Of a stretch of 10,300 nucleotides of DNA, positions 1-6,274 are shown piece by piece. The position numbers and the translations under genes were made by a program. The notes below the pieces were generated by a model that was not told where the DNA came from, ran no database searches, and saw nothing but the letters and a program-made list of their open reading frames with translations. The first letter of the stretch is position 1; every line of letters begins with the position of its first letter. Source of the stretch: Flammeovirgaceae bacterium UBA5008. Its GTDB lineage: Bacteria; Bacteroidota; Bacteroidia; Cytophagales; Cyclobacteriaceae. Location: NCBI GenBank assembly GCA_002398365.1, contig DGYK01000034.1, positions 1 through 10,300 of the forward strand. Reading direction: 5' to 3'.

Positions 1-487
1 CAAATAAGATGTCCCTGCCCGCTAGCCTATTTAATCTTAAATGGAATAGAGTATAAAAATTCGGATTGGAAGGAGTCGGTTCAGGATATTGAACAACACC
101 CCTATTAAATTTTATGCTGTGAGCCAGTCTATCCCATGCATCAAGGGTATATGATCCTGCAAATTCGCTGCCCTTGATTTTACTTTGATTCTGAAGAAGA
201 GTAAAAAGTGTTGCTAAGTAAGATGTTTTTCCTGCGTTTGCATTCCCAACCAAACCAATTATATTAGGGCTTGAAGTAGCGGAAACTATTGAAAGAGAAT
301 TTTCTGTAAGGTAATCACCATTCCAAATCATCCTATTCTTATTGGATTGCTCTTTCTTTGCTTTTTCCTTTTTAAGCTCAGCGTGCCGATTAGAATTGTA
401 ATTAGCACAGTTCTCTATAGGATCAACAAGATTGTGGCAAAGCTTCGTATCCTGAACGAAACATTCCGGGTTGGAACACTTATTCAT
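1..487 (-). CDS. P-loop GTPase of a GTPase-associated conflict system, N-terminal part (runs off the window)
   Basis: The first 162 residues are present; the gene continues past base 1. Seen: four cysteines at 4, 9, 17 and 27 form a cluster that could bind zinc. A Lys/Glu-rich stretch follows (about 38-52), then a hydrophobic strand ending in a clear P-loop, GNANAGKTS (81-89). The last visible residues, GRDILF (157-162), lie where a strand leading into the Walker B/G3 motif is expected. Known: a cysteine-rich head followed by a TRAFAC-type P-loop of this form occurs in the double-GTPase (DO-GTPase) proteins of proposed NTP-dependent conflict systems. Inferred: the protein is the GTPase of such a system, working with the all-helical protein encoded just upstream. 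The ATG at 487-485 overlaps the upstream stop by 8 bases, implying translational coupling. The number of GTPase domains cannot be seen. Confidence is high for a P-loop NTPase and moderate for the exact family. Confidence 0.72.
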   Translation of the reverse strand, partial: MNKCSNPECFVQDTKLCHNLVDPIENCANYNSNRHAELKKEKAKKEQSNKNRMIWNGDYLTENSLSIVSATSSPNIIGLVGNANAGKTSYLATLFTLLQNQSKIKGSEFAGSYTLDAWDRLAHSIKFNRGVVQYPEPTPSNPNFYTLFHLRLNRLAGRDILF

Positions 488-1598
488 ATTTCTTAAGAGC
501 TAAAAAATCGTTAAGTAACCAAACCGTTAACTCAGGGTGAGTCATTTGCGAGCCGCTTTTCAGCCCGGTAATATTCTCACCGGATTTGACTGATGTCTTA
601 TCATTGCTGAGTTGAGCTAAATACTGAAGCAGGTTTCGTTTACAATTAGCTCTGTCATCAAGTTCGAATAAACATTTAATTGATTCATCTTTCTGAACCT
701 GCTCGTAAAATTCTTTCAATGTGATTTTATTTCCATTCGATTCCACCATATCGGACCAAAGTGAATCGATGAAAGTTTCAATGCTTTGCGGGATAAAGCG
801 CGATGTTAATTTTGAAATGTCAGACGCCATCACGAGTGGTAAAATCTTACCTGAAATCTTGGAATAAGGTTTGTTGATTGAGAAGGAGTATTTAGACTCT
901 TTTAACCATAGTAATTGGTTTCTCTGATTCAGGGAGTTTTGAGTCTCAGCTAGTTCTTTAACACCAAATTGCTTGGCAAGAACAGATGCTAACGAATTTG
1001 TTAATGCAGTAACAAACTCTTTCTTCCACTCAGGGTATTGGGCAACTGTGGTTTTGTCAAGATTAACAAAGTTGTCAGAAATTGTTTTTTCAATTTGCTT
1101 CAGTACCTTATCAGTGCGTAAAATTCCTTTTTCAATTGTGGGCATGCCCCATCTAGAATAAGTCTCAGTTATATAAGGCGTATGAAGATTCTGAACCCAT
1201 TCACTAATCAATTTTGCCTCGCGACCGAGAGAAGAGTGTGGATAATTATTTTTGATCGTTAGCCAAACTATGGCAAGTCTTTCAATGTCAGCTTCGATTA
1301 TTTGGCTTATGGCTTCCAAAAGAATTGCTCTAATTATAGTAATGGCTTTCTCATTTTTGTTTTTATTTCTAAAAAGAGTCCATCGGGCCTGTACAATCTT
1401 ATCCACTTTATCTACTAGGTCATCAGCTTCAGGCGCTGGGTCAAGAACAAGTAGCGAAGCACTAACCAAATCCGCTGTTGAGCTTTCCAGGATAGTTTTT
1501 ACTTCAGATACAGATTCTTCTATAAAAGTGATTTCCTCTACAGTTTCGACTTTAATGAACTGGAAGTCCAGATACTTTTTAATAATAGAGTCTTTCAT
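480..1598 (-). CDS. All-helical GASH-like protein of a GTPase-associated system
   Basis: This protein has 372 residues and starts with ATG at 1598-1596. It has no signal peptide, membrane segment or recognisable enzymatic motif. The sequence is almost entirely amphipathic helix, for example the runs around residues 20-45, 78-115 and 155-215, with a tryptophan-containing hydrophobic C-terminus near 355-368. Its gene overlaps the following P-loop GTPase gene by 8 bases. Known: GTPase-associated conflict systems encode an all-helical partner (GASH) next to a double-GTPase protein. Inferred: composition, length, order and coupling make this the GASH partner, perhaps an adaptor or regulator of the GTPase. 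I base this on context and general resemblance, not on a diagnostic motif, so a different helical partner is possible. It is the first gene leftward of a 143-base spacer shared with the divergent RloA/RloB operon. No Shine-Dalgarno site is seen before the start. Confidence 0.6.
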   Translation of the reverse strand: MKDSIIKKYLDFQFIKVETVEEITFIEESVSEVKTILESSTADLVSASLLVLDPAPEADDLVDKVDKIVQARWTLFRNKNKNEKAITIIRAILLEAISQIIEADIERLAIVWLTIKNNYPHSSLGREAKLISEWVQNLHTPYITETYSRWGMPTIEKGILRTDKVLKQIEKTISDNFVNLDKTTVAQYPEWKKEFVTALTNSLASVLAKQFGVKELAETQNSLNQRNQLLWLKESKYSFSINKPYSKISGKILPLVMASDISKLTSRFIPQSIETFIDSLWSDMVESNGNKITLKEFYEQVQKDESIKCLFELDDRANCKRNLLQYLAQLSNDKTSVKSGENITGLKSGSQMTHPELTVWLLNDFLALKKYE

Positions 1599-1630
1599 GT
1601 GTCGTTATTTTAATGATCTGATGTAAATTA

Positions 1631-1645
1631 GGAGAATATTTCTCC
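1631..1645. promoter_or_regulatory. Dyad GGAGAA-TAT-TTCTCC, possible operator
   Basis: A perfect 6-base inverted repeat with a 3-base centre lies about 33 bases upstream of the minus-strand GASH-like start. It is more GC-rich than its surroundings and unlike the two TTATTT/AAATAA dyads nearby, so it could be a separate protein-binding site or a hairpin in the leftward 5' leader. Function is inferred from position only. Confidence 0.3.
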
Positions 1646-1674
1646 CAAAAACAAACTATCTGCCGTTATTGTTG

Positions 1675-1690
1675 TTATTTTATCAAATAA
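1675..1690. promoter_or_regulatory. Operator-like dyad 1, TTATTT-TATC-AAATAA
   Basis: A perfect 6-base inverted repeat with a 4-base centre. Its half-site is identical to that of the dyad at 1695-1713, which begins about 21 bases further along. Paired identical dyads at this spacing suggest a dimeric repressor binding twice on one DNA face. The composition is AT-only, so chance is a real alternative. No regulator gene is seen in the window. Confidence 0.35.
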
Positions 1691-1694
1691 ATCT

Positions 1695-1713
1695 ATTATT
1701 TAAGTGAAATAAT
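1695..1713. promoter_or_regulatory. Operator-like dyad 2, ATTATTT-AAGTG-AAATAAT
   Basis: A perfect 7-base inverted repeat with a 5-base centre, 28 bases before the RloA-type start codon. It contains the same TTATTT/AAATAA half-sites as dyad 1 about two helical turns upstream. It is placed where a bound protein could block the rightward promoter. Confidence 0.35.
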
Positions 1714-1741
1714 CTCCTATTTAGGGGCAAAATTAAATTCT

Positions 1742-3106
1742 ATGTTAGTCAGGTTTAGAGTATCCAACTTTCTTTCCTTTAGGAAGGATTTGGAGTTTAA
1801 CATGTTAGTAGACAGCCAAAAATGGCACACAGAACACGTCTACTGTTATAAGAATCTTGAAATTCTAAAAACAGCTGCTCTTTATGGAGCTAATGGAGCT
1901 GGTAAATCGAACCTAGTAAAGGCAATTTCCTTTTTGAAAAAACTAGTAACCAAAGGCGATTGGAGTTCTTTAGACTTAAAACCTTTTAGGCTTGACCCCT
2001 CTTGTGAAGAACTTAATTCAGCTTTTGAAATTGAATTTGTAAAAAATTCGAAAGTATATCTCTATGGAATTTCTTTACAAAATCATTCAATTATTGAAGA
2101 GTCTCTCTATGAGACTGAGATTGGAAAACCGGACAAGAAACTCTTTTCTAGAAAAATAGTTAATGGGAAAGCAAAGGTTGAGCTGGCTTGGAAATATATT
2201 AATAATGAGCAAGACAAGATCAGAATTGAAATCTACCAAAATGAGTTCCTTAAAGAGTACACTCCATTTATTAAACTCATCTCTGATTCAACGGAAAGCT
2301 TCGAAGAAATCAAAACAGCATATAGTTGGTTTAAAGAGAATTTATTGATTGTATTTCCTAGAACTAGGCCCGCAGGTTTAGCAGAAAGACTTCATAAATC
2401 TGAAGACTTTAAAAAGTTCGCTGAAGGACTTATTTGTTCATTTCATACTGGCATCTCAGAAATTGAGGTAACTCAAAATGACCTTGACCAATTTTTTGGA
2501 AAGGACGATAAAGAGTTTGCTGAGCAAATTAAAAAGGACTTAGTAAGAGAAGGCTCACAAATTATCCCCTTGAGATCTTCGGGTAGTCGAGAAGAACTAA
2601 TTGCAGTTTTACACGATGGTCGCCCTGTAATAAAAAGGTTGATAAGTAAGCACGCAAATAAGGAAGGGAAACTTTTTGATTTCTTAATCGATGAAGAGTC
2701 CGATGGAACTGTTAGACTCTTCGATTTAATACCAGCATTTTATAGCGCTATTAGCTCAGAAACTACTGTGATAATTGATGAAATCGATCAGAGCATTCAT
2801 CCATCGCTCCTAAAAGAACTTGTAAAGAAGTTCGCTTCAGATAATAACACCAAAGGGCAGTTAATCTTCACTACTCACGAATCAAATCTGCTTGATCAGG
2901 ATATTTTTAGAAGAGATGAAATTTGGTTTGTCGAGAAAGACAAAAATGGAGAGACAACTCTTTATCCGTTGAGTGACTATGACATTAGAGCTGACTTAGA
3001 TATCAGAAAGGGTTATCTCTTAGGACGTTTTGGGGCTATTCCATTTTTAGCAAACCTTCATGATTTAAAATGGGGAAATTATATCGAGCATGAGCCGAGC
3101 ATATAA
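1742..3106 (+). CDS. AAA15/RloA-type ABC-like ATPase, ATPase half of a phage-defence pair
   Basis: This is a 454-residue cytoplasmic ATPase with the full ABC/SMC-like motif set. The N-terminal strand is typical of AAA15 proteins (residues 2-12), the Walker A is GANGAGKS (49-56), and the signature-like segment is ESDGTVRL (319-326). The Walker B is VIIDEID (343-349) with E347 as likely catalytic glutamate, followed by the D-loop SIHPSL (351-356) and switch histidine H379 in TTH. The C-terminal YLLGRFGAIPFL (425-436) is a hallmark of RloA-like proteins. The gene overlaps the RloB-type gene by 17 bases. Known: such ATPases pair with TOPRIM-like partners in RloA/RloB, AbiL-type and, more distantly, PARIS-type defence, where the ATPase is thought to sense infection and control the effector. 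Inferred: this pair is an abortive-infection or nuclease-type defence module. No motif is damaged, so it is probably active. The family call is strong; the trigger is unknown. Confidence 0.87.
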   Translation: MLVRFRVSNFLSFRKDLEFNMLVDSQKWHTEHVYCYKNLEILKTAALYGANGAGKSNLVKAISFLKKLVTKGDWSSLDLKPFRLDPSCEELNSAFEIEFVKNSKVYLYGISLQNHSIIEESLYETEIGKPDKKLFSRKIVNGKAKVELAWKYINNEQDKIRIEIYQNEFLKEYTPFIKLISDSTESFEEIKTAYSWFKENLLIVFPRTRPAGLAERLHKSEDFKKFAEGLICSFHTGISEIEVTQNDLDQFFGKDDKEFAEQIKKDLVREGSQIIPLRSSGSREELIAVLHDGRPVIKRLISKHANKEGKLFDFLIDEESDGTVRLFDLIPAFYSAISSETTVIIDEIDQSIHPSLLKELVKKFASDNNTKGQLIFTTHESNLLDQDIFRRDEIWFVEKDKNGETTLYPLSDYDIRADLDIRKGYLLGRFGAIPFLANLHDLKWGNYIEHEPSI

Positions 3107-3689
3107 GAAAGGTAAGCCAAGTAGGGATGCTCGGTTATTCATAATAGTTGCTGAAGGCGAAAGAGAAGACGAGTATTTTACTTACTTCAATGAAATAAAT
3201 TCTAGGATTAGAATTTCGATTGTCCCGAGAGAGGCAGGGAAAAGTGCTCCTAATTTTTTTTTGGAAAGGGTTGATAATTTCAAGAAATCTGGTGAACTGT
3301 CGATTGAAGACCGCGACCAACTTTGGTTTATATGTGATGTAGATAAGTGGGTGAGGGCTCAAATAGAAGAACTGCATCAACACTGTCAGTCTGAAGAGAA
3401 TTGGTATTTAGCAATAAGTAACCCCTGCTTTGAGGTGTGGTTACATTATCATTCAGATGATATGATTCAAAGTGGCCAATCATGCTCGGATTTGAAGCGG
3501 ACATTGCCAACCAAGAAGGCTGGACAATTTAACGTAACTAATTATTGTACTCTTTTGGAGGAAGCAATTAGAAATGCTGAACAGGCCGATAAGAACTCTC
3601 GTCACCACTTCCCGGATGAAATGGAAACGAAAGTCTATAAACTAGGAAAAAATATGCTTGAGCTACTCGGAAATAATTGGAAACCATAG
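3090..3689 (+). CDS. RloB-type TOPRIM-like protein, probable effector of the RloA/RloB pair
   Basis: This protein has 199 residues, close to the usual RloB size. Seen: a basic N-terminus (residues 1-14), a strand running into an acidic motif IIVAEGERED (18-27) with E22 and E24, a second acidic motif ICDVD (81-85) with D83 and D85, and the conserved segment ISNPCFEVWLHYH (109-121). This glutamate then DxD layout is that of a TOPRIM-like metal-dependent fold, and the last segment is characteristic of RloB. Known: RloB/AbiLii-like proteins are encoded with RloA-type ATPases, and related TOPRIM effectors cleave nucleic acid. Nuclease activity here is inferred. Its start lies inside the ATPase gene, so the two are probably translated together. 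No Shine-Dalgarno site is clear. All expected acidic residues are present. Confidence 0.83.
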   Translation: MSRAYKKGKPSRDARLFIIVAEGEREDEYFTYFNEINSRIRISIVPREAGKSAPNFFLERVDNFKKSGELSIEDRDQLWFICDVDKWVRAQIEELHQHCQSEENWYLAISNPCFEVWLHYHSDDMIQSGQSCSDLKRTLPTKKAGQFNVTNYCTLLEEAIRNAEQADKNSRHHFPDEMETKVYKLGKNMLELLGNNWKP

Positions 3690-3716
3690 AGAGCATCAAA
3701 TATCAATATTCAAAAA

Positions 3717-4094
3717 ATGCAAAAATTCAATCAAACGGAACTCGCTTGGATAGTAAAGAATATTATCAGTAATGAGTTTAGAGATCCGGAGCGTTTCTAT
3801 GCAGAGTTCGGCAGTATAGTACGCAAACATATAAAATCACTTAGCAAGCAAGATCTCACTGAAAGCGAGTTGTTGAAAAAGGCCCTCAACTCAGCAAAGA
3901 ATTTTTCTGAATCAGCACGTCTCATGATCGGTGTGGATTATATAAGTTCAAAACTCTCAGCAGAAATTATTCGAAAAGCTGCTACAGAAGGCATAGAGAT
4001 AAATGATCCTTATTTTTTAAAATCGGCTAAGGAGAGAGTTAAGGAATACCTTCAATCCTCTGCTCAGCAAGAAAGGAAGCGTGGAAAAAAATGA
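3717..4094 (+). CDS. Small helical protein of unknown function, third gene of the RloA/RloB operon
   Basis: This protein has 125 residues, and I do not recognise its family. It starts 27 bases after the RloB-type stop on the same strand, with no visible terminator between, so it is probably co-transcribed. The sequence is strongly helical with no signal peptide, membrane span or catalytic motif. An acidic/aromatic N-terminal half with PERFYAEFGSIV at 24-35 precedes a charged middle (40-60) and a strongly basic tail (ERKRGKK, 119-125) that could bind nucleic acid. Inferred roles are an accessory factor, an immunity or control protein for the defence pair, or an unrelated passenger. Coding character looks genuine (even amino-acid use, long uninterrupted frame). 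The stop TGA sits in an AT-rich hairpin shared with a converging minus-strand reading frame. Confidence 0.68.
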   Translation: MQKFNQTELAWIVKNIISNEFRDPERFYAEFGSIVRKHIKSLSKQDLTESELLKKALNSAKNFSESARLMIGVDYISSKLSAEIIRKAATEGIEINDPYFLKSAKERVKEYLQSSAQQERKRGKK

Positions 4095-4104
4095 AACATT
4101 TTTT
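4086..4104. terminator. AT-rich hairpin between convergent reading frames, possible bidirectional terminator
   Basis: AAAAAATG and CATTTTTT form a perfect 8-base inverted repeat around an AAA loop. It overlaps the stop codon of the plus-strand 125-residue gene and that of the minus-strand 30-residue frame. A hairpin with T-runs on both strands is a reasonable bidirectional terminator, but the stem has only one G-C pair, so it would be weak. Confidence 0.35.
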
Positions 4105-4195
4105 ATTTCTCTCTTAAGACTTCGTAGGCTTTAGAACAGAGCCAGAGCCCCACTAACCATGCCATAATAAAAAATAGAATTTCGTACCAAGTCAT
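4103..4195 (-). CDS. Candidate 30-residue single-span membrane protein
   Basis: This short reading frame (ATG at 4195-4193, TAA at 4105-4103) has a shape typical of real small membrane proteins. It has a short polar head (MTWYE), an uninterrupted hydrophobic and tryptophan-rich span at about residues 6-20, then a mixed-charge amphipathic tail (SKAYEVLREK). A purine-rich GGAAAA lies about ten bases before the start. It converges on the helical-protein gene, with which it shares the AT-rich hairpin. AT-rich DNA easily yields short hydrophobic frames by chance, so the call is tentative. If real, it could be a small toxin-like or regulatory membrane peptide next to the defence operon; that is speculation from context. 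Confidence 0.38.
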   Translation of the reverse strand: MTWYEILFFIMAWLVGLWLCSKAYEVLREK

Positions 4196-4676
4196 AACTG
4201 TATTTTTCCACAATAAACTCACACATCGGAAACCTTATTTTGAGGGAGGTAAAATGCAGATGGCGAAGCTCGATAAGTATATCTGAAATTATGAATGTTG
4301 ATGAGCGGTCAAATTACTTCTACAAGTACACGAGCTGTTGCACGACTGTTGCGAGTAACTCCCAATTTTCATCTCCTAAAAATAATCCTTTAGCATTTTT
4401 TGTTTTGCTAAAAATCGGTTCCGTGCTTTGAGTCGTGGATCGCTTGTACGTTAATGAGTGGTCTCTCCAGTTTTTAGGTGGAAAATCGCTCAATGACTTC
4501 TCCAGCTTATGCAGCAAGTTTCCCCATATCTGAAATCCCTGTGTGAAGCATGGTGTCTTCTATAAATAGCCTCCATAGAATATCACTCCATTCTTACGAA
4601 ATCTGAAAAGACTTGCTTCATAGTCCAAATGTAATTAAAAGGTCTACAACTGCTGAAACGCAGTCATCTAATAGCC

Positions 4677-4741
4677 TATTCCGGAAATTGATTTGACCCA
4701 ATTTTTTGCTCAGAATATTCCGGAAACTTAATATTGCCAAA
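4677..4741. repeat. Two TATTCCGGAAA repeats resembling an IS21-type transposon end
   Basis: TATTCCGGAAA occurs at 4677-4687 and 4716-4726, 39 bases apart in the same orientation. Each copy is followed by an AT-rich stretch and then a short C-rich block: TTGACCCAA at 4693-4701 and TTGCCAAA at 4734-4741. Known: IS21-family elements carry multiple terminal repeats that bind the transposase, and TTCCGGAA-type repeats followed by GACCC-like blocks are common at such ends in Bacteroidota. Inferred: this is a solitary end or remnant. No istA/istB genes and no matching opposite end are found in the window. Confidence 0.42.
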
Positions 4742-4746
4742 TGATG

Positions 4747-4763
4747 CTCAATTTGCTATTGAG
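4747..4763. repeat. Stem-loop CTCAAT-TTGCT-ATTGAG
   Basis: A perfect 6-base inverted repeat around 5 bases, immediately after the second TATTCCGGAAA repeat. It could be part of a mobile-element terminus or a chance hairpin. No T-run follows on either strand, so it is not a typical terminator. Confidence 0.25.
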
Positions 4764-4809
4764 TTCAGAAAATTAGTTAGACTTAAACACAAAATGGGTC
4801 ATTAAAAAT

Positions 4810-4824
4810 GTGCGATGTACGCAC
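4810..4824. repeat. Stem-loop GTGCG-ATGTA-CGCAC
   Basis: A perfect GC-rich 5-base inverted repeat with a 5-base loop in otherwise AT-rich non-coding DNA. ATGTAC occurs twice within and just after it (4815-4820 and 4826-4831). There is no adjacent T-run. Its function is unknown. Confidence 0.25.
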
Positions 4825-5271
4825 CATGTACTTATAAAATTGTTTGTTGACAATCGAAAAAATCGCCACTAACCAAAAAAAACTACTCATCAACTTGAAT
4901 AATACAAACGACAAAAGATATAAATGAGAGATGTATTCATAATGGCTAATTTCGCAGATATAAAATCCATTCCTGTATCATCATGGCTGTGCTCCGTATT
5001 TGAGTAATCGAATAAGTTACAAGATCGATTCCTAAGATTCTTTCATGATATTGAGTCAATAATAGGCTAGCCATCAAAATAACGAGGAAAGCAAAAGAAT
5101 GCAAAAGTGGTTTCGTTACATTAAGAGAAGCATTGTCTTGGTGGAAAATAAAGAGAAACACTAATTGACTGTTAAAAAAAAATGATTAGCCTGACAGCTT
5201 GATTCAACCAATGAGTAAAGTCTTTTTCAATAACATCGATAATAATGACTACAACTAAGATGACTACGATA

Positions 5272-5562
5272 TTAGCCCTTTTCATTTTTTTCCTTCTCTT
5301 CTTTGCTGAATGTCAGGCGATATTGAAGCGAGGAAAGCTTTTTCTCCTCATTAAGGCGCGAGCTGAAATTATCGTACTTAGAAAGTTCGCGTTGTATCTT
5401 TTCAAAGGAAGCCTTTGTATCACCGGCGGGTGTCAAAAAAAAGATGGCGGCGCTTCTTCTTGTGAGCAAATTTTCATATGGCAACTCCCATGTTTCTATC
5501 AAATTCGACGCCTTAAGTCTATCAAGATGTTCCTTGACTTCAATTATTTCAGGTACGTACAT
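5272..5562 (-). CDS. Small protein of unknown function, last gene of the biosynthetic operon
   Basis: This protein has 96 residues from ATG at 5562-5560. The frame also allows a TTG start at 5598 that would add 12 residues; I prefer the ATG because it follows an A-rich leader and is the normal codon. It lies 76 bases downstream of the oxygenase gene on the same strand. I do not recognise the family. Predicted layout from the sequence is strand (2-7), helix (8-20), two strands (21-44), helix (49-63) and a final strand (76-82), which would suit a small ferredoxin-like alpha/beta fold. The segment AAIFFLTPAGD (38-48) looks like a buried strand followed by a loop, and the C-terminus is a Lys/Glu-rich tail. 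No cysteine, metal or nucleotide motif is seen. Likely part of the same pathway by position, as a subunit, chaperone or tailoring partner; this is inference only. Confidence 0.62.
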   Translation of the reverse strand: MYVPEIIEVKEHLDRLKASNLIETWELPYENLLTRRSAAIFFLTPAGDTKASFEKIQRELSKYDNFSSRLNEEKKLSSLQYRLTFSKEEKEKNEKG

Positions 5563-5638
5563 ATATTTTTTTTTAACAATATATTTAATTTCATTCAAAA
5601 ATCAAAAAAATTATCGGCTGCTCCCCCAGCTTGATCTT

Positions 5639-6274
5639 TCAGCACAATTCCCAGTATTCGCCCAGCACAAATTGAGTTTTGTTTTTCACGCTTCTCTTTG
5701 TATTTTCTCTGTAGCTACTAGATGGTATTACTCGAAAATCTACACTCACACGGGAAAAACCGGTATCATTGATCTTGTTGCCGTGCAGGAGATTTGCCCC
5801 ATCGAAGATAAGAATTTCCCCATACTTCAGTATGATCGGCTGGAATTCACCGCACCCGATCTCATTTTCAACCCAGATGGTGTTGTTAGCGAGTGTGTCG
5901 GTAAAAGGCATCCAAAAGTTAATTTCTTCGGGGGCATGATTATAATCGCTGTCTCTATGGAACGCTCCTACCGCAACATTGCCTGGCATGGAAACTCTAA
6001 AGGATGGAATCTGCTGATATACTATCGGCTCATTTTTGAAAACAGTTGTTTTTATGTAGTCCCTTATAAACTCTTTGTACAGTTTCAAAAACTCTGCGTT
6101 CTGGTTGTAGAACACAGAATGGAATTCCGTATCATGATCATTTTTCTCAGTTCGCAAGTCATAAGTGCGCCGCGCTGTCTCATGCAAACATTTTAGATCT
6201 TCGATTTTGAAGATGGAACAGATCACTTTTTGCATGGGCCATCTGCAATCATCAAACTGTATTATCTCTTTCAT
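5639..6274 (-). CDS. 2-oxoglutarate/Fe(II)-dependent oxygenase, StrG/phytanoyl-CoA-hydroxylase-like
   Basis: This 211-residue protein is the right size for a compact jelly-roll oxygenase. Seen: the iron-binding HxD as H106 and D108 in FHRDSD, the distal histidine H164 in LLHGN, and R175 in the following SRVSVDFR strand, the usual residue that binds the 2-oxoglutarate carboxylate. The hydrophobic INFWMPFTD segment (118-126) is typical of phytanoyl-CoA-hydroxylase-like enzymes. Overall resemblance is to the StrG-type enzymes of antibiotic clusters. Inferred role: tailoring of the polyketide/peptide product or a building block, for example hydroxylation; the substrate is unknown. The ATG at 6274 lies 23 bases inside the end of the polyketide synthase gene, implying coupling. 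An alternative ATG (residue 14, at 6235) would fall just after that gene's stop. All metal ligands are intact, so it should be active. Confidence 0.78.
   Translation of the reverse strand: MKEIIQFDDCRWPMQKVICSIFKIEDLKCLHETARRTYDLRTEKNDHDTEFHSVFYNQNAEFLKLYKEFIRDYIKTTVFKNEPIVYQQIPSFRVSMPGNVAVGAFHRDSDYNHAPEEINFWMPFTDTLANNTIWVENEIGCGEFQPIILKYGEILIFDGANLLHGNKINDTGFSRVSVDFRVIPSSSYRENTKRSVKNKTQFVLGEYWELC

Larger units (their letters stand above)
1599..1741. promoter_or_regulatory. Divergent promoter/operator region between two defence-type operons
   Basis: This 143-base AT-rich spacer lies between the start codons of the GASH-like gene (minus) and the RloA-type gene (plus), so it must hold promoters for both. 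It contains three clear dyads, listed separately, and a minor one, CCTA-TT-TAGG, at 1716-1725. A possible Bacteroidota-type promoter for the plus operon would be TTG at 1672-1674 with a weak TATTATTT element at 1694-1701, 19 bases apart. That match is poor and I do not rely on it. Confidence 0.55.
4196..5271. other. Long stretch without a convincing gene, probable decayed mobile-element DNA
   Basis: No reading frame here looks clearly coding. The best minus-strand frames, at 4320-4517 (65 residues, TTG start) and 4946-5161 (71 residues, hydrophobic), are short and I cannot place either in a family. The first stays open upstream to a TAG at about 4565 without gaining an ATG, as expected of a gene fragment. 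The stretch does contain two TATTCCGGAAA repeats (4677-4741), stem-loops at 4747-4763 and 4810-4824, and long A-runs (for example 5174-5182). Its position between a defence island and a biosynthetic operon, plus the transposon-end-like repeats, suggests an insertion and decay scar. Confidence 0.5.

Noticed and set aside
973..1626. Plus-strand frames of 62 and 124 residues opposite the GASH-like gene
   Set aside because: They are antisense to a long, coherent minus-strand gene that overlaps a P-loop GTPase gene. The compositions look like complement shadows.
4240..4431. Plus-strand frame of 63 residues overlapping the previous one
   Set aside because: The composition is Ser/Cys-rich and irregular, as in a shadow frame. 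There is no partner or motif.
4320..4517. Minus-strand frame of 65 residues, open further upstream to a TAG near 4565
   Set aside because: It has no ATG start, only TTG, and no family resemblance. The protein-like character is modest, so at most it is a fragment of a lost gene.
4946..5161. Minus-strand frame of 71 residues with a hydrophobic segment
   Set aside because: It is short and isolated, with no recognisable start signal, family or operon partner, and sits in AT-rich DNA where hydrophobic frames arise easily. It could be a remnant but is not supported as a gene.
5174..5182. T-run on the minus strand downstream of the biosynthetic operon as a terminator
   Set aside because: No stable stem precedes the run; the best pairing nearby is only three bases.
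5444..6196. Plus-strand frame of 250 residues
   Set aside because: It is antisense to the oxygenase and the small operon protein. The oxygenase frame has intact metal-binding motifs; this one has none and reads like a shadow.
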